From Catenulispora sp. EB89 (GTDB lineage: Bacteria; Actinomycetota; Actinomycetes; Streptomycetales; Catenulisporaceae): a DNA stretch of 34,999 bases. A model generated the notes under the pieces. That model had not been told where the DNA came from. It saw only the letters and a program-made list of their open reading frames with translations, and did not search any database. The stretch lies in assembly GCF_041261445.1 (NCBI RefSeq), contig NZ_JBGCCU010000050.1, forward strand, positions 1 through 34,999. The letters are read 5' to 3'. Positions 7,541 through 15,507 of this stretch are shown here, piece by piece (position 1 is the first letter of the stretch; the number at the start of each line of letters is the position of its first letter). The translations under genes and the position numbers were made by a program.

Positions 7541-8467
7541 TCACGACTCCTTCGGCGGCAGCGGCGGCATCCGAAAAGCCTTCCGCACCACCGGATTCCG
7601 CTTCACCGCCAACTCCGTCGCGGCCATCCGCCAGCGCACGTACCCCTTCTTCGAGTACCGCCACTCCCGCTTGTGCCGAGCCCAGTCCACCTTCCGCGGC
7701 TCCGGCACCGCCCCCAGCTTCTCCGAAGCCAGCGCCCGGTACTTCTCCTGCAGCGACGTCCGCAGTGCCGCGTCCTCGGCGTCCTTGTTCACGCTGCTGA
7801 TGTTCGCGTCGTGCCGCCGGTACAGGAACGACGGCGTCCGCGAGTAGACGAACTTCCGCCCGTCGATCAGCAGCGTCGCCCACACCGGGTACAGCATCTG
7901 CGCCAGCAGCGCCGGGTCGAGCTCGACCGCCTGGATCAGCTCCGTCCGGACGAAGGCGCCGTCGTTCACGTCGATCCGCCCGATCAGCAGATCGCCCAGG
8001 TGCGCCGCCTTCCGCCGCTTCGCGTACTGCCGGTTCAGCTGCCCGTCGGTGATGTAGTACGACGCCGCCGACACGTCCGCGCCGCCCCGCATGTTCCGCA
8101 GGTGCAGCGTGACGTGCTCCGGCAGCATGATGTCGTCGTCGCCGAAGATCGTCAGGTAGCGCGAGGCCGCCAGCGACACCCCGAGGGCGATCGCGGCGCC
8201 CGGGTCCTTGCGGCCGTCGTGGACCTCGACCCGCGCGTAGTCGACGCTCACCGCCGGACCGGCCGCGGCGGCTTCGGCGCCCAGGGCGGCGACCGCCTCG
8301 CGCGTCGACTCCGTCGGCGAGGCGTCGTCCACCACCAGCACCCGCACCGTGGCCCCGAGCTTGTCCGACGCGGCACGCGCCGAGGCGACGATGGATTCCA
8401 CCGTCTCCTTCAGCAGCCCCGGGCGCTCCCGTGTGGGGACGATGACAGTCAGTTCAGAGTCGGTCAC
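7541..8467 (-). CDS. GT2-family glycosyltransferase (GT-A fold)
   Basis: Predicted 308 residues from GTG 8467, chosen because AGGAG lies 4 nt upstream and the protein then opens directly with the GT2 strand ELTVIVPTRERPG. The nucleotide-binding region VLVVDDASPTES and the metal-binding acidic motif FGDDDIMLPEH (around residue 110) are present. No transmembrane helices are seen; the basic C-terminus (KRNPVVRKAFR) could contact the membrane. This is a cytoplasmic sugar transferase of unknown specificity, probably serving the same glycan as its neighbours. It is divergent from the sugar-nucleotide dehydrogenase (109-bp gap) and convergent with the insertion sequence, 21 bp away. Confidence 0.87.
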   Translation of the reverse strand: MTDSELTVIVPTRERPGLLKETVESIVASARAASDKLGATVRVLVVDDASPTESTREAVAALGAEAAAAGPAVSVDYARVEVHDGRKDPGAAIALGVSLAASRYLTIFGDDDIMLPEHVTLHLRNMRGGADVSAASYYITDGQLNRQYAKRRKAAHLGDLLIGRIDVNDGAFVRTELIQAVELDPALLAQMLYPVWATLLIDGRKFVYSRTPSFLYRRHDANISSVNKDAEDAALRTSLQEKYRALASEKLGAVPEPRKVDWARHKREWRYSKKGYVRWRMAATELAVKRNPVVRKAFRMPPLPPKES

Positions 8468-8576
8468 GGTACTCCTCAGCAAGTAGACGGCATAAGGGTA
8501 TTCGGAACCGTGCCGGGTACGCTTGCGTCCGGTCATGTAGGAGAAGTCAACAGCCGAGCCTGGAGTCCGGAGCACT

Positions 8577-9908
8577 GTGAAGATCAGCGTCATTGGAATG
8601 GGCAAGATCGGCCTGCCGCTGGCCGTGCAGTTCGCCTCGAAGGGCCACCAGGTCTACGGCGTGGACGTCGTGGCGCGCACGGTCGACCAGATCAACGCCG
8701 GCGTCGAGCCGTTCCCCGGCGAGGCCGAGCTGGACACGCGGCTGCCGCGGGTCGTCAGCTCCGGCCACCTCACCGCCACCCTGGACGGGGTCGCGGCGGT
8801 CGCCGACAGCGACGCGGTCGTGGTCGTCGTCCCGGTCGTCGTCGACGAGGACGCGGTCCCGGACTTCCGCGCCATGGACGCCGCCACCCAGACCATCGCC
8901 GCCGGCCTGAAGCAGGCCGCCGCCAACGGCCGCACCGGCATCCTGCTGAGCTACGAGACCACCCTGCCGGTCCACACCACCCGCGAGCGCTTCGTGCCCG
9001 CGCTGGAGGCCGCCTCGGGCCTGAACGCCGGCGCCGACTTCCTGCTCTGCCACAGCCCCGAGCGCGTCTACACCGGCCGGGTCTTCGCCGACCTGCGCAA
9101 GTACCCGAAGCTGGTCGGCGGGATCGACGCCGAGTCCGCCGCCGCCGCGGTCGCGTTCTACGAGGCGGTGCTGGACTTCGACGAGCGCCCCGACCTCAGG
9201 CGCGGCAACGGCGTCTGGGACCTGGGCTCCGCGGAGGCCGCCGAGCTGGCCAAGCTCGCCGAGACCACCTACCGCGACGTCAACATCGGCCTGGCCAACC
9301 AGTTCGCGCGCTTCGCCGACCGCACCGGCATCGACATCTTCCAGGTGATCGAGGCCTCCAACAGCCAGCCGTTCAGCCACATCCACCAGCCCGGTCCGGC
9401 GGTCGGCGGCCACTGCATCCCGGTGTACCCGCGCTTCTACCTGTTCAACGACCCCGAGGCCTCGATCGTGCGCGCGGCCCGCGAGTCCAACCTCGCGCAG
9501 CCGGCCTACCTGGTCGGCCTGCTGGAGGGCCTGCTCGGCGGCGCGACCGGCGGCGGCGGGCTGGCCGGCCGCAAGGTGCTGGTGCTCGGCGCGGCCTACC
9601 GCGGCGGCGGCGTGAAGGAGACCGCGTTCTCCGGCGTCTTCGGCCTGGTCGCCGCGCTGGCCGGGGACGGCGCGCAGCCGTACGTGTCCGACCCGCTGTA
9701 CTCCGCCGAGGAGCTGGCCGCGCTCGGCCTGCCGGCCTACGAGCCCGGTACCGAGGTCGCCGGCATCATCGTGCACACCGACCACGAGGAGTACCGCGAG
9801 CTGTCGGCCGCGGACTTCCCGGGCGTGAAGGTGCTCGTGGACGGCCGCAACGTCACCGACCCGGCCAAGTGGGAAGGCGTCGCGCGCAAGGTCCTGGGCA
9901 TCGCCTGA
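8577..9908 (+). CDS. Nucleotide-sugar dehydrogenase (UDP-ManNAcA/UDP-GlcA dehydrogenase family)
   Basis: Predicted 443 residues from GTG 8577, with GGAG 4 nt upstream. The enzyme would oxidise C6 of a UDP-sugar to the uronic acid with two NAD+. The N-terminal Rossmann loop ISVIGMGKIGLPLA binds NAD; the central dimerisation helix region (about 210-260) contains ELAKLAETTYRDVNIGLANQ; the catalytic Cys280 lies in GPAVGGHCIPVYP. The GGHCIP form resembles WecC/TviB-type HexNAc dehydrogenases more than glucose dehydrogenases (GGSCFPKD), so a UDP-HexNAc substrate is favoured but not proven. The C-terminal domain has VLVLGAAYRGGGVKET, the second nucleotide-binding part. It is followed 14 nt later by a HAD hydrolase, probably in one operon. 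Confidence 0.92.
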   Translation: MKISVIGMGKIGLPLAVQFASKGHQVYGVDVVARTVDQINAGVEPFPGEAELDTRLPRVVSSGHLTATLDGVAAVADSDAVVVVVPVVVDEDAVPDFRAMDAATQTIAAGLKQAAANGRTGILLSYETTLPVHTTRERFVPALEAASGLNAGADFLLCHSPERVYTGRVFADLRKYPKLVGGIDAESAAAAVAFYEAVLDFDERPDLRRGNGVWDLGSAEAAELAKLAETTYRDVNIGLANQFARFADRTGIDIFQVIEASNSQPFSHIHQPGPAVGGHCIPVYPRFYLFNDPEASIVRAARESNLAQPAYLVGLLEGLLGGATGGGGLAGRKVLVLGAAYRGGGVKETAFSGVFGLVAALAGDGAQPYVSDPLYSAEELAALGLPAYEPGTEVAGIIVHTDHEEYRELSAADFPGVKVLVDGRNVTDPAKWEGVARKVLGIA

Positions 9909-9922
9909 GGAGAGGGAGGCCC

Positions 9923-10525
9923 ATGCCGATCCGCGCGATCATCCTGGACATAGGCGGGGTCCTGGAGCACACCCCGGACCTCGACACCGCGGCGCGCTGG
10001 GAGCCCGAGTTCGGCTCCGGCTGGATCCACCGCGTCGACCCGGTTTTCCGGGCCGGCGAGATCGGCGAGATCACGCTGGAGCAGGTCCACGAACGGGCCG
10101 CCGACGCCCTCGGCGTCCCGGTGGCCCGGATCGAGGCCTTCATGGACGACGTCTGGGTCGAGTACCTCGGCACCTACAACGCCGAGATCGCCGACTACTG
10201 GCGCGCCCGCCGGGACGAGGGCTACACGACCGCGATCATCAGCAACAGCTTCGTCGGCGCGCGCGAGCGCGAGGAGGAGGCGTACCGGTTCAGCGAGCTG
10301 ACCGACCTGATCGTGTACTCGCACGAAGTCGGCATGCTGAAGCCGGATCCGGCGATCTACGAACTCTGCCTCGACCGCCTCGGCCTGCCGCCGGAGGAAA
10401 CGGTGTTCGTGGACGACGTAGAGGGGAACTGCGCGGCGGCCCGCGCGCTCGGCATGTCGGCGGTGCTCTTTAAGGACACGGCGCAGGCCGTGCGCGAGCT
10501 CGACGCGCTGCTGCAAAGGGCCTGA
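9923..10525 (+). CDS. HAD-superfamily hydrolase (subfamily IA-like)
   Basis: Predicted 200 residues from ATG 9923, preceded by a strong GAGGGAGG ribosome-binding sequence. HAD motifs appear in order: motif I LDIGGVLE, motif II IISNS, motif III Lys in MLKPDPAIYELC, and motif IV FVDDVEGN. The second acidic residue of the usual DxD in motif I is Gly (DIG), a form found in several characterised HAD phosphatase groups, so activity cannot be excluded. An alpha-helical cap lies between motifs I and II. Location 14 nt after the sugar-nucleotide dehydrogenase suggests a sugar-phosphate phosphatase, but substrate prediction from sequence alone is unsafe. Confidence 0.85.
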   Translation: MPIRAIILDIGGVLEHTPDLDTAARWEPEFGSGWIHRVDPVFRAGEIGEITLEQVHERAADALGVPVARIEAFMDDVWVEYLGTYNAEIADYWRARRDEGYTTAIISNSFVGAREREEEAYRFSELTDLIVYSHEVGMLKPDPAIYELCLDRLGLPPEETVFVDDVEGNCAAARALGMSAVLFKDTAQAVRELDALLQRA

Positions 10526-10544
10526 TCCGCCAGAGCGGCGAAAA

Positions 10545-10589
10545 ATCCGGCGGCACCGATGACCACCGATGACTTCGGCGCCGCCGGAT
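10545..10589 (+). terminator. Stem-loop after the HAD gene
   Basis: A 10-bp perfect stem, ATCCGGCGGC (10545-10554) and GCCGCCGGAT (10580-10589), with a 25-nt loop. There is no U tract on the plus strand, but an A tract precedes it, giving a U run on the minus strand. The loop holds two 10-nt direct repeats (ACCGATGACC and ACCGATGACT, 10555-10574). It may be an actinobacterial tail-less terminator or a regulatory stem before the next gene. Confidence 0.5.
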
Positions 10590-10602
10590 CGTCTGTACAG
10601 GC

Positions 10603-11130
10603 ATGAGTGACCTCAAGCCCCTGCGGGCCAAGAACCTGTCCCAGCCCAAGTACGGACTCGCGCAGCTGGAGTGGGAGGAGATCGAGCAGGCGGTCGCCGC
10701 GGCCGTGGCCGGTCCCGGCCGTTCCTGGTTCCTCACCACCCTGAACCCCGACGGCTCGCCGCACACCACCGGCTTCGGCCACACCTGGCTGGACGGCGCC
10801 GTCCACTTCACCACCGATCCGACAGTCCGCAAGACCCGGAACCTGGCCGCCGACCCGCGCTGCACCGTCGCGGCGCCGATCGAGGGGTACGACGTGACCT
10901 TCGACGGCGAGGCCCGGCGGGTCACCGACCCGGCGGTGGTCGAGCGGATCGCCGCGGTCTACGCCGCCGTCGGCTGGCCCTGCGAGGCCCACGGCGATGT
11001 GATCACCGCGCCGTTCAGCGCCCCGAGCGCCGGGCCGGGGCCCTGGCAGGTCTACCGGATCGACGTGCGCTCCGCGGTCGCGCTGAAGAGCACCGGGGAC
11101 GGCGGCGCGACCAAGTGGTGGTTCGGGTAG
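10603..11130 (+). CDS. PNPOx-like split-barrel flavin/F420-binding protein
   Basis: Predicted 175 residues from ATG 10603; only a weak CAGG lies just upstream. The fold is recognised from RSWFLTTLNPDGSPHTTGF, the typical first strands of pyridoxamine-5'-phosphate oxidase-like (flavin/deazaflavin oxidoreductase) proteins, followed by GAVHFTTDPTVRKTRNLAAD and the final strand TKWWFG. Family members bind FMN or coenzyme F420 and reduce varied substrates. The F420 genes at 18.7-21.0 kb make an F420 role possible, but the cofactor cannot be told from sequence. It stands 77 bp after the HAD gene with a stem-loop between, and is convergent with an LCP gene. Confidence 0.83.
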   Translation: MSDLKPLRAKNLSQPKYGLAQLEWEEIEQAVAAAVAGPGRSWFLTTLNPDGSPHTTGFGHTWLDGAVHFTTDPTVRKTRNLAADPRCTVAAPIEGYDVTFDGEARRVTDPAVVERIAAVYAAVGWPCEAHGDVITAPFSAPSAGPGPWQVYRIDVRSAVALKSTGDGGATKWWFG

Positions 11131-11255
11131 TCCAGCCGATTCGGTAGTCCGGCGGGTCGGCAGGGGGATCAGCCGGGCGTTTCGGCGGCGGCGCGCAGGG
11201 ATCAGGAAATCAGTCGCGCCATCGCCGAACGGATCGTCGGCGTCCGGAGAACCCT

Positions 11256-12488
11256 TCAGGACGTCGTCTGCTCGCCCTGCTTCGCCGACAGCGCCAGCAC
11301 ATCGGTCGGCACCGGCGTGTCCTGCCGCATCGCCGTGAACAGCTCCTGCGCCATCGGCGCCAGCTCCACGCGGTTCGGGTCCGGCTGGTACCACTGCCAC
11401 GGCACCGTCAGGTACGTGATCTGCTGCCGCGGCACCTGCTTCAGGTCCGAGGCGAAGTCCGCCAGCGCCGGCAGCGAGCCCAGCGCCGGGTCGGTCGTCA
11501 GGGCCTTGGTGGCGGCGTCCAGCACCTTGTAGAGCTTCGCCGGGTCGTCCAGCGTCCCGTCGTTGGCCAGGGTGTCCAGCGCGGAGTTCAGGAACTGCTG
11601 CTGGCGGCCCATCCGGCCGATGTCCGAGCCGTCGCCGAGGTTGTGCCGGGCCCGGACGAAGGCCAGGGCCTGCTCCCCGTCGACCACGGTGGTGCCGGCC
11701 GGCAGGTTCAGGTGCGAGTCCGGGTCGTTGACCGCCTGGTCCAGGTGCACCGGGATGCCGCCGATGGCGTCCACGATCTTCTTGAAGCCGGTGAAGTCCA
11801 CCACCAGGACGTGGTCGATCGTCAGGCCGCTGAAGCCCTCGACGGTCTTGACCGTGCAGGCCGCGCCGCCGATGGAGAACGCGGCGTTGAACATCCCGAA
11901 CTGCGGCTGCGACCGCGTGCCGTTGGACAGGACGCACGCCGGCGTCTGCACCATCGAGTCGCGGGGGATCGAGGCCACCGTCGCGCTCTTCCGGTCCGCG
12001 GCCACGTGCAGCAGCATCGTGGTGTCCGAGCGGGCCCCGGAGTTGGCGTCGCCGTACTGCGCGTTCGCCCCGTCGCGGTCGTCGGAGCCGATCAGCAGGA
12101 TGTTCATCGCCGTGTGGGTGCCGGGCGGGGGCGTGGCCGAGCTCGGCCTCAGCGCGTCCGCCGGTCCCGGGGCGTCGTCCGCGTGGATGTCGACGGTCCG
12201 GATGTTGTCGTTGAGCCGGTTGTACACGGTCCACAGGCCGGTCGCGCCGGCGATAGCCAGCACCGACAGCGAGGTCGCGCAGATGATGACGACGCGCCGC
12301 CGGGACATGGAGCCGCTGTCGGCGGCGCTGACGTGCCGTGCGGCGCGCCGTGTGGCACGCCGTACGCGGCGGGAGGGACGGTGCGGGGCACCCGGTGCAC
12401 CGTCGGGTGCGTCAGGTGCACCAGGCGCGGCGAGCGCGTCTGCGGCGTCCTCCGGGCGGTCGGCCGGGCCGGTGGTCTGGTCGTTCAT
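11256..12488 (-). CDS. LytR-CpsA-Psr (LCP) family protein
   Basis: Predicted 410 residues from ATG 12488. The N-terminal ~60 residues are cytoplasmic, Ala/Pro-rich then Arg-rich. One transmembrane helix (about residues 65-86, VVIICATSLSVLAIAGATGL) is followed by an extracytoplasmic LCP domain with NILLIGSDDRD, ARSDTTMLLHV, ASIPRDSMV and RARHNLGDGSDIGRMGRQQQ, which carry the Asp/Arg residues that bind polyprenyl-pyrophosphate in this family. LCP proteins transfer lipid-linked glycans to peptidoglycan or another envelope acceptor. No LytR_C domain is seen, unlike the neighbouring paralogue. No Shine-Dalgarno is evident. It sits downstream of that paralogue, separated by a strong hairpin, so it may have its own promoter. 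Confidence 0.92.
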   Translation of the reverse strand: MNDQTTGPADRPEDAADALAAPGAPDAPDGAPGAPHRPSRRVRRATRRAARHVSAADSGSMSRRRVVIICATSLSVLAIAGATGLWTVYNRLNDNIRTVDIHADDAPGPADALRPSSATPPPGTHTAMNILLIGSDDRDGANAQYGDANSGARSDTTMLLHVAADRKSATVASIPRDSMVQTPACVLSNGTRSQPQFGMFNAAFSIGGAACTVKTVEGFSGLTIDHVLVVDFTGFKKIVDAIGGIPVHLDQAVNDPDSHLNLPAGTTVVDGEQALAFVRARHNLGDGSDIGRMGRQQQFLNSALDTLANDGTLDDPAKLYKVLDAATKALTTDPALGSLPALADFASDLKQVPRQQITYLTVPWQWYQPDPNRVELAPMAQELFTAMRQDTPVPTDVLALSAKQGEQTTS

Positions 12489-12548
12489 GATGCGATGAGA
12501 CTATGTCATCTTCGTACTGACTTCGTCTCCAAATGTCCCGGTACTGCG

Positions 12549-12588
12549 ACATCTGTGCGATCCGGCGCCCGCCGGATCGCACAGATGT
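12549..12588 (-). terminator. Strong 17-bp stem-loop terminator between two LCP genes
   Basis: Perfect inverted repeat ACATCTGTGCGATCCGG (12549-12565) and its complement (12572-12588) with a 6-nt loop. It lies 16 bp past the stop of the upstream LCP gene. No U tract follows on the minus strand, as is common for actinobacterial terminators. It should isolate the two LCP genes transcriptionally. Confidence 0.8.
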
Positions 12589-12603
12589 GTCACGCCGCCC
12601 CGC

Positions 12604-14490
12604 TCAGCCGGTCCCGGCGCCGTAACCAGCGGTGATACCCGAGCAGATGTCCTGGTCGGCGGTCCGCGAGTTGTTCGCGATGTCGGTCGGCAGCGGTCCG
12701 GCGGCGGTCGAGCCGCTGCTCGGGGCGGTCGAGCCGGCGGTGGGCGCGCCGCTCGTCGCGGAGCCGGCGCCGGCGCCCTTCGGGTGCGCCGCGGCGTAGT
12801 CGTCGCCGATGATCACCAGGATCTGCGTCCCGGAGCCGCCGACCTCGACCTTCGCGCCCGGGTACAGCGTGGCCAGCTGCTTGGCCTTGGCCTCGGAGCG
12901 GGAGCTCGGGTACATGATCGTGGTCACCGCGGTGTGCGCCGGCACGATCCGGCTGACCACCGCGTCGTAGCCCTGGGCCTGCAGCGCGGTGGTCGCGTCG
13001 GTGGCCAGGCCGGTGACCGTGGTGCCGTTCTCCACCTTCACCGAGATCGTCGAGGGCGAGATGGACGGCGCCGGCGGCTGCGTGGTGGTCGCCGCCGTGG
13101 TCGCCGGGGCCGAGGTCGTGGCCGGCGAGCCCGCGGCCCCGGAGGCGCCCGAGCCGTCCAGCAGCGTGTCGCTCTTGAGGTGGTCCCAGATCACCCCGGC
13201 GGCCACCGGGTCCATGTCCACCCGCCCGTCCTGGGTCCGGTAGTGGCCCGGCAGGGTCAGGAACTGGATGTGCGAGGGGTCGATGCCCTTGATCGACTCG
13301 GCGAAGCTCGACAGGGCGCTCAGGCTGCCCAGGTCCGGGTCGAACTGCGCGTACTTGAGCGCGTCGTTGAAGATCGCGGCCAGCGTCCGGGGGTCGTTCA
13401 TCACCCCGTCGCTCTCCACCTTCTTGATCATCGATCCCAGGAACGCCTGCTGGCGCCGGGTGCGGCCGATGTCGGAGCCGTCGCCCAGGCCCTCGCGCTC
13501 GCGGACGTAGTCCAGCGCGGTCTGGCCCTTCACGGTCTGGATGCCCTTGTGCAGCGTGATGTTGTCGCCGCCGACGTCGCTCACGTCCTTGGGCACGCAG
13601 ACCTGTACGCCGCCGATGTCGTCGGTGAGCTTGGCGAACGCCGAGAAGCCGACCACCACGGTGTGGTCGACCCGGATCCCGGAGATCGACTCGATGGTGT
13701 TGATCTCGCAGGCCACGTTGCCCTGCGAGGTGTTGCCGACCGCGAACGCCGCGTTGAACTGGTTCTGCTGCGGCCTGGTGTGCCCTTTGTTGGGATCGTT
13801 CGGGTCGATCTGGCAGGCCGGCATGTTGACCATCATGTCGCGCGGGATCGAGATGCCCACGGCGTGCTGGTGGTCGGCGTAGACGTGCAGCAGGATCGAG
13901 GTGTCCGAGCGGGCCCCGTCGCCGGTCGCGCCGCCGCCGAAGGCGTTGTTGCCGTTGTCGCGGCTGTCCGAGCCGACCAGCAGGATGTTCTCCGGGCGCT
14001 GGCCCTGGGCGTTGGCCTTGGCCTCGGCCGGGCGGTTCGCGGACAGGCCCGAGTTGCTGAAGGTGTTGATGCTGCCGTTGAAGTGCTCGTAGGTGAAGGC
14101 GCCGGCGCCTATCAGCGTGATCACCAGTGAGGCCGCGGAGATCGTGATGACGCCGCGGGGCGCCAGGCGTCCGGCTCCGGCGGCCGCGGGTATCGCGGCG
14201 CCGCGTCCGTTGCGCCCGCCGTGCCCGCCGCGACCGTTGCGGTCATCACGGCCGTCGCGGTCGTCGCGTCCATCGCGTCCGTTCCGCCCGCCGCCGTGCC
14301 CGCCGCGGCTCCGGGCGGCGTCGAACGCGATCTCGGCGTCGCTGTCCGGCTCGTCGCGGTACCGGCCGCGGCCGCGCACCGGGCCCGGGGCGTCGTCGTC
14401 GTAACCGTCGGACGCCCTCCGGTGACCGCCGCCAGGCTGCCGAGCCACTTGTTCCCACGGGAGCGGTTCGGGGTTGTGCTGGCCTGCCAC
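12604..14490 (-). CDS. LCP family protein with C-terminal LytR_C domain
   Basis: Predicted 628 residues from GTG 14490; AGGAG stands 5 nt upstream. Residues 1-110 are cytoplasmic and low-complexity, with an RDGRDD-type charged repeat (about residues 70-95). One helix (about 112-132) leads to the LCP domain (about 165-420), with ENILLVGSDSRDNG, ARSDTSILLHV, SIPRDMMVNMPAC and REREGLGDGSDIGRTRRQQ. A Ser/Thr/Pro-Ala linker connects to a LytR_C domain (about 470-560; VKVENGTTVTGLA), then a Ser/Gly/Thr-rich end. The role is probably glycopolymer transfer to the cell wall. It lies 34 nt downstream of a TIGR03089-type gene on the same strand, likely one transcript ending at the hairpin at 12549-12588. 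Confidence 0.92.
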   Translation of the reverse strand: MAGQHNPEPLPWEQVARQPGGGHRRASDGYDDDAPGPVRGRGRYRDEPDSDAEIAFDAARSRGGHGGGRNGRDGRDDRDGRDDRNGRGGHGGRNGRGAAIPAAAGAGRLAPRGVITISAASLVITLIGAGAFTYEHFNGSINTFSNSGLSANRPAEAKANAQGQRPENILLVGSDSRDNGNNAFGGGATGDGARSDTSILLHVYADHQHAVGISIPRDMMVNMPACQIDPNDPNKGHTRPQQNQFNAAFAVGNTSQGNVACEINTIESISGIRVDHTVVVGFSAFAKLTDDIGGVQVCVPKDVSDVGGDNITLHKGIQTVKGQTALDYVREREGLGDGSDIGRTRRQQAFLGSMIKKVESDGVMNDPRTLAAIFNDALKYAQFDPDLGSLSALSSFAESIKGIDPSHIQFLTLPGHYRTQDGRVDMDPVAAGVIWDHLKSDTLLDGSGASGAAGSPATTSAPATTAATTTQPPAPSISPSTISVKVENGTTVTGLATDATTALQAQGYDAVVSRIVPAHTAVTTIMYPSSRSEAKAKQLATLYPGAKVEVGGSGTQILVIIGDDYAAAHPKGAGAGSATSGAPTAGSTAPSSGSTAAGPLPTDIANNSRTADQDICSGITAGYGAGTG

Positions 14491-14524
14491 ACGATCTCCT
14501 CACACCAGGGTTCGCGCGGTGGCG

Positions 14525-15355
14525 TCATTCCACGGGCAGGACTCCCAGAGAGCCCCCAGCGCCCTCGGAGCCCGCGCCCTCACCGCCACCGCCTCCGGCC
14601 AGGGACGCGACTCGCGCGTTCACCTTCTCCGAAGCCATACGACCCGGCAGCCTCGACGGATCGACATTCCGGCACAGTACCAAGGAAGCGCCGACCGCGA
14701 GTTCGGACGTCAAGGCTGCCCTGATCTCGGCACGCGAATCGTAAGCACAGCCGGTCAGTACTCGACTACTGGAAGTCAGACCCCAGCGTTCCGCCGCGTC
14801 CGCGGCGTCCTTCACGAGTTCGCCCTGGGTCCACCCCGAGCCGTCGGCGGCCAGCGCCCGGGTGTCCGCGGTGACCGGGGAGTAGGGGGCGAACACATCC
14901 GGCTGCGCCGGCGCGACCGCGGCGTAGTCGGTGAATCCTTCGGGAACGCTGGGGAAAGGCGCGCCCAGCGGCCGCAGTGCGAGCGCGATCCGCTCGCCCT
15001 TGCAGGCCAGCGCCTCCTCCAGCCGGTCCGGCCCGGCGACCACGGCGGCCGCGCGCTCGGCCGCCGAGGGGTCCTCGCCGACGCTGGCCACCACGCCGGC
15101 GGTCCAGCACGCCGCCAGCCAGATCGGGGTCTGCCAGTGCGTGGGCAGCAGGATCGCCACCTCGTCGCCGGGGGCGAGGGCCAGCTCGTCCTGGATCAGG
15201 TTGGCGGTCTTGGCGACCCAGTTGTCGAACGTGGCGTAGGACAACTCCACCCGCTCGCCGGTGTGGTCGTCGTAGTACGTCAGGAACGGCCGGGAAGGGC
15301 CGAGGGCGAGTGCGTCCCGCCACACGTCCGGGAAACTACTGTTCGCTGCGGTCAC
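14525..15355 (-). CDS. TIGR03089-type protein (AMP-binding enzyme N-terminal-like)
   Basis: Predicted 276 residues from GTG 15355; a longer reading from TTG 15394 is possible but unnecessary. It resembles the first part of adenylate-forming enzymes: LSYATFDNWVAKTANLIQDE, then GDEVAILLPTHWQTPIWLAA. It ends before any ATP-grip or core A8 region and contains no obvious P-loop, so catalysis is doubtful. Proteins of this size are a known actinobacterial family (TIGR03089) of unknown function, here next to an LCP gene and divergent from a sugar nucleotidyltransferase. The start lacks a Shine-Dalgarno sequence, and TATCCT lies 6 nt upstream, so translation may be leaderless. Confidence 0.78.
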   Translation of the reverse strand: MTAANSSFPDVWRDALALGPSRPFLTYYDDHTGERVELSYATFDNWVAKTANLIQDELALAPGDEVAILLPTHWQTPIWLAACWTAGVVASVGEDPSAAERAAAVVAGPDRLEEALACKGERIALALRPLGAPFPSVPEGFTDYAAVAPAQPDVFAPYSPVTADTRALAADGSGWTQGELVKDAADAAERWGLTSSSRVLTGCAYDSRAEIRAALTSELAVGASLVLCRNVDPSRLPGRMASEKVNARVASLAGGGGGEGAGSEGAGGSLGVLPVE

Positions 15356-15361
15356 GCCGAG

Positions 15362-15367
15362 AGGATA
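15362..15367 (-). promoter_or_regulatory. -10-like box TATCCT before the TIGR03089 gene
   Basis: TATCCT on the minus strand ends exactly 6 nt before GTG 15355, placing transcription initiation at the start codon. No good -35 is visible. Confidence 0.45.
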
Positions 15368-15507
15368 CGGGGGAAACAGGCTGCTGTTGCGCAAGCACGT
15401 CGGTCAAGGACCGTTTATGCTGGCCCGCACGGCGTGCCGGGTGTGCGCGACCATACGCGGTGCACGTCCGGGACGCCGCGCTGGGAGAACTGGCGAGGGG
15501 AACGAGC

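Noticed and set aside
14525-15355. Functional acyl-CoA/AMP ligase
   Set aside because: Only the N-terminal part of the fold is present and the ATP-binding and catalytic motifs are missing; called TIGR03089-type instead.
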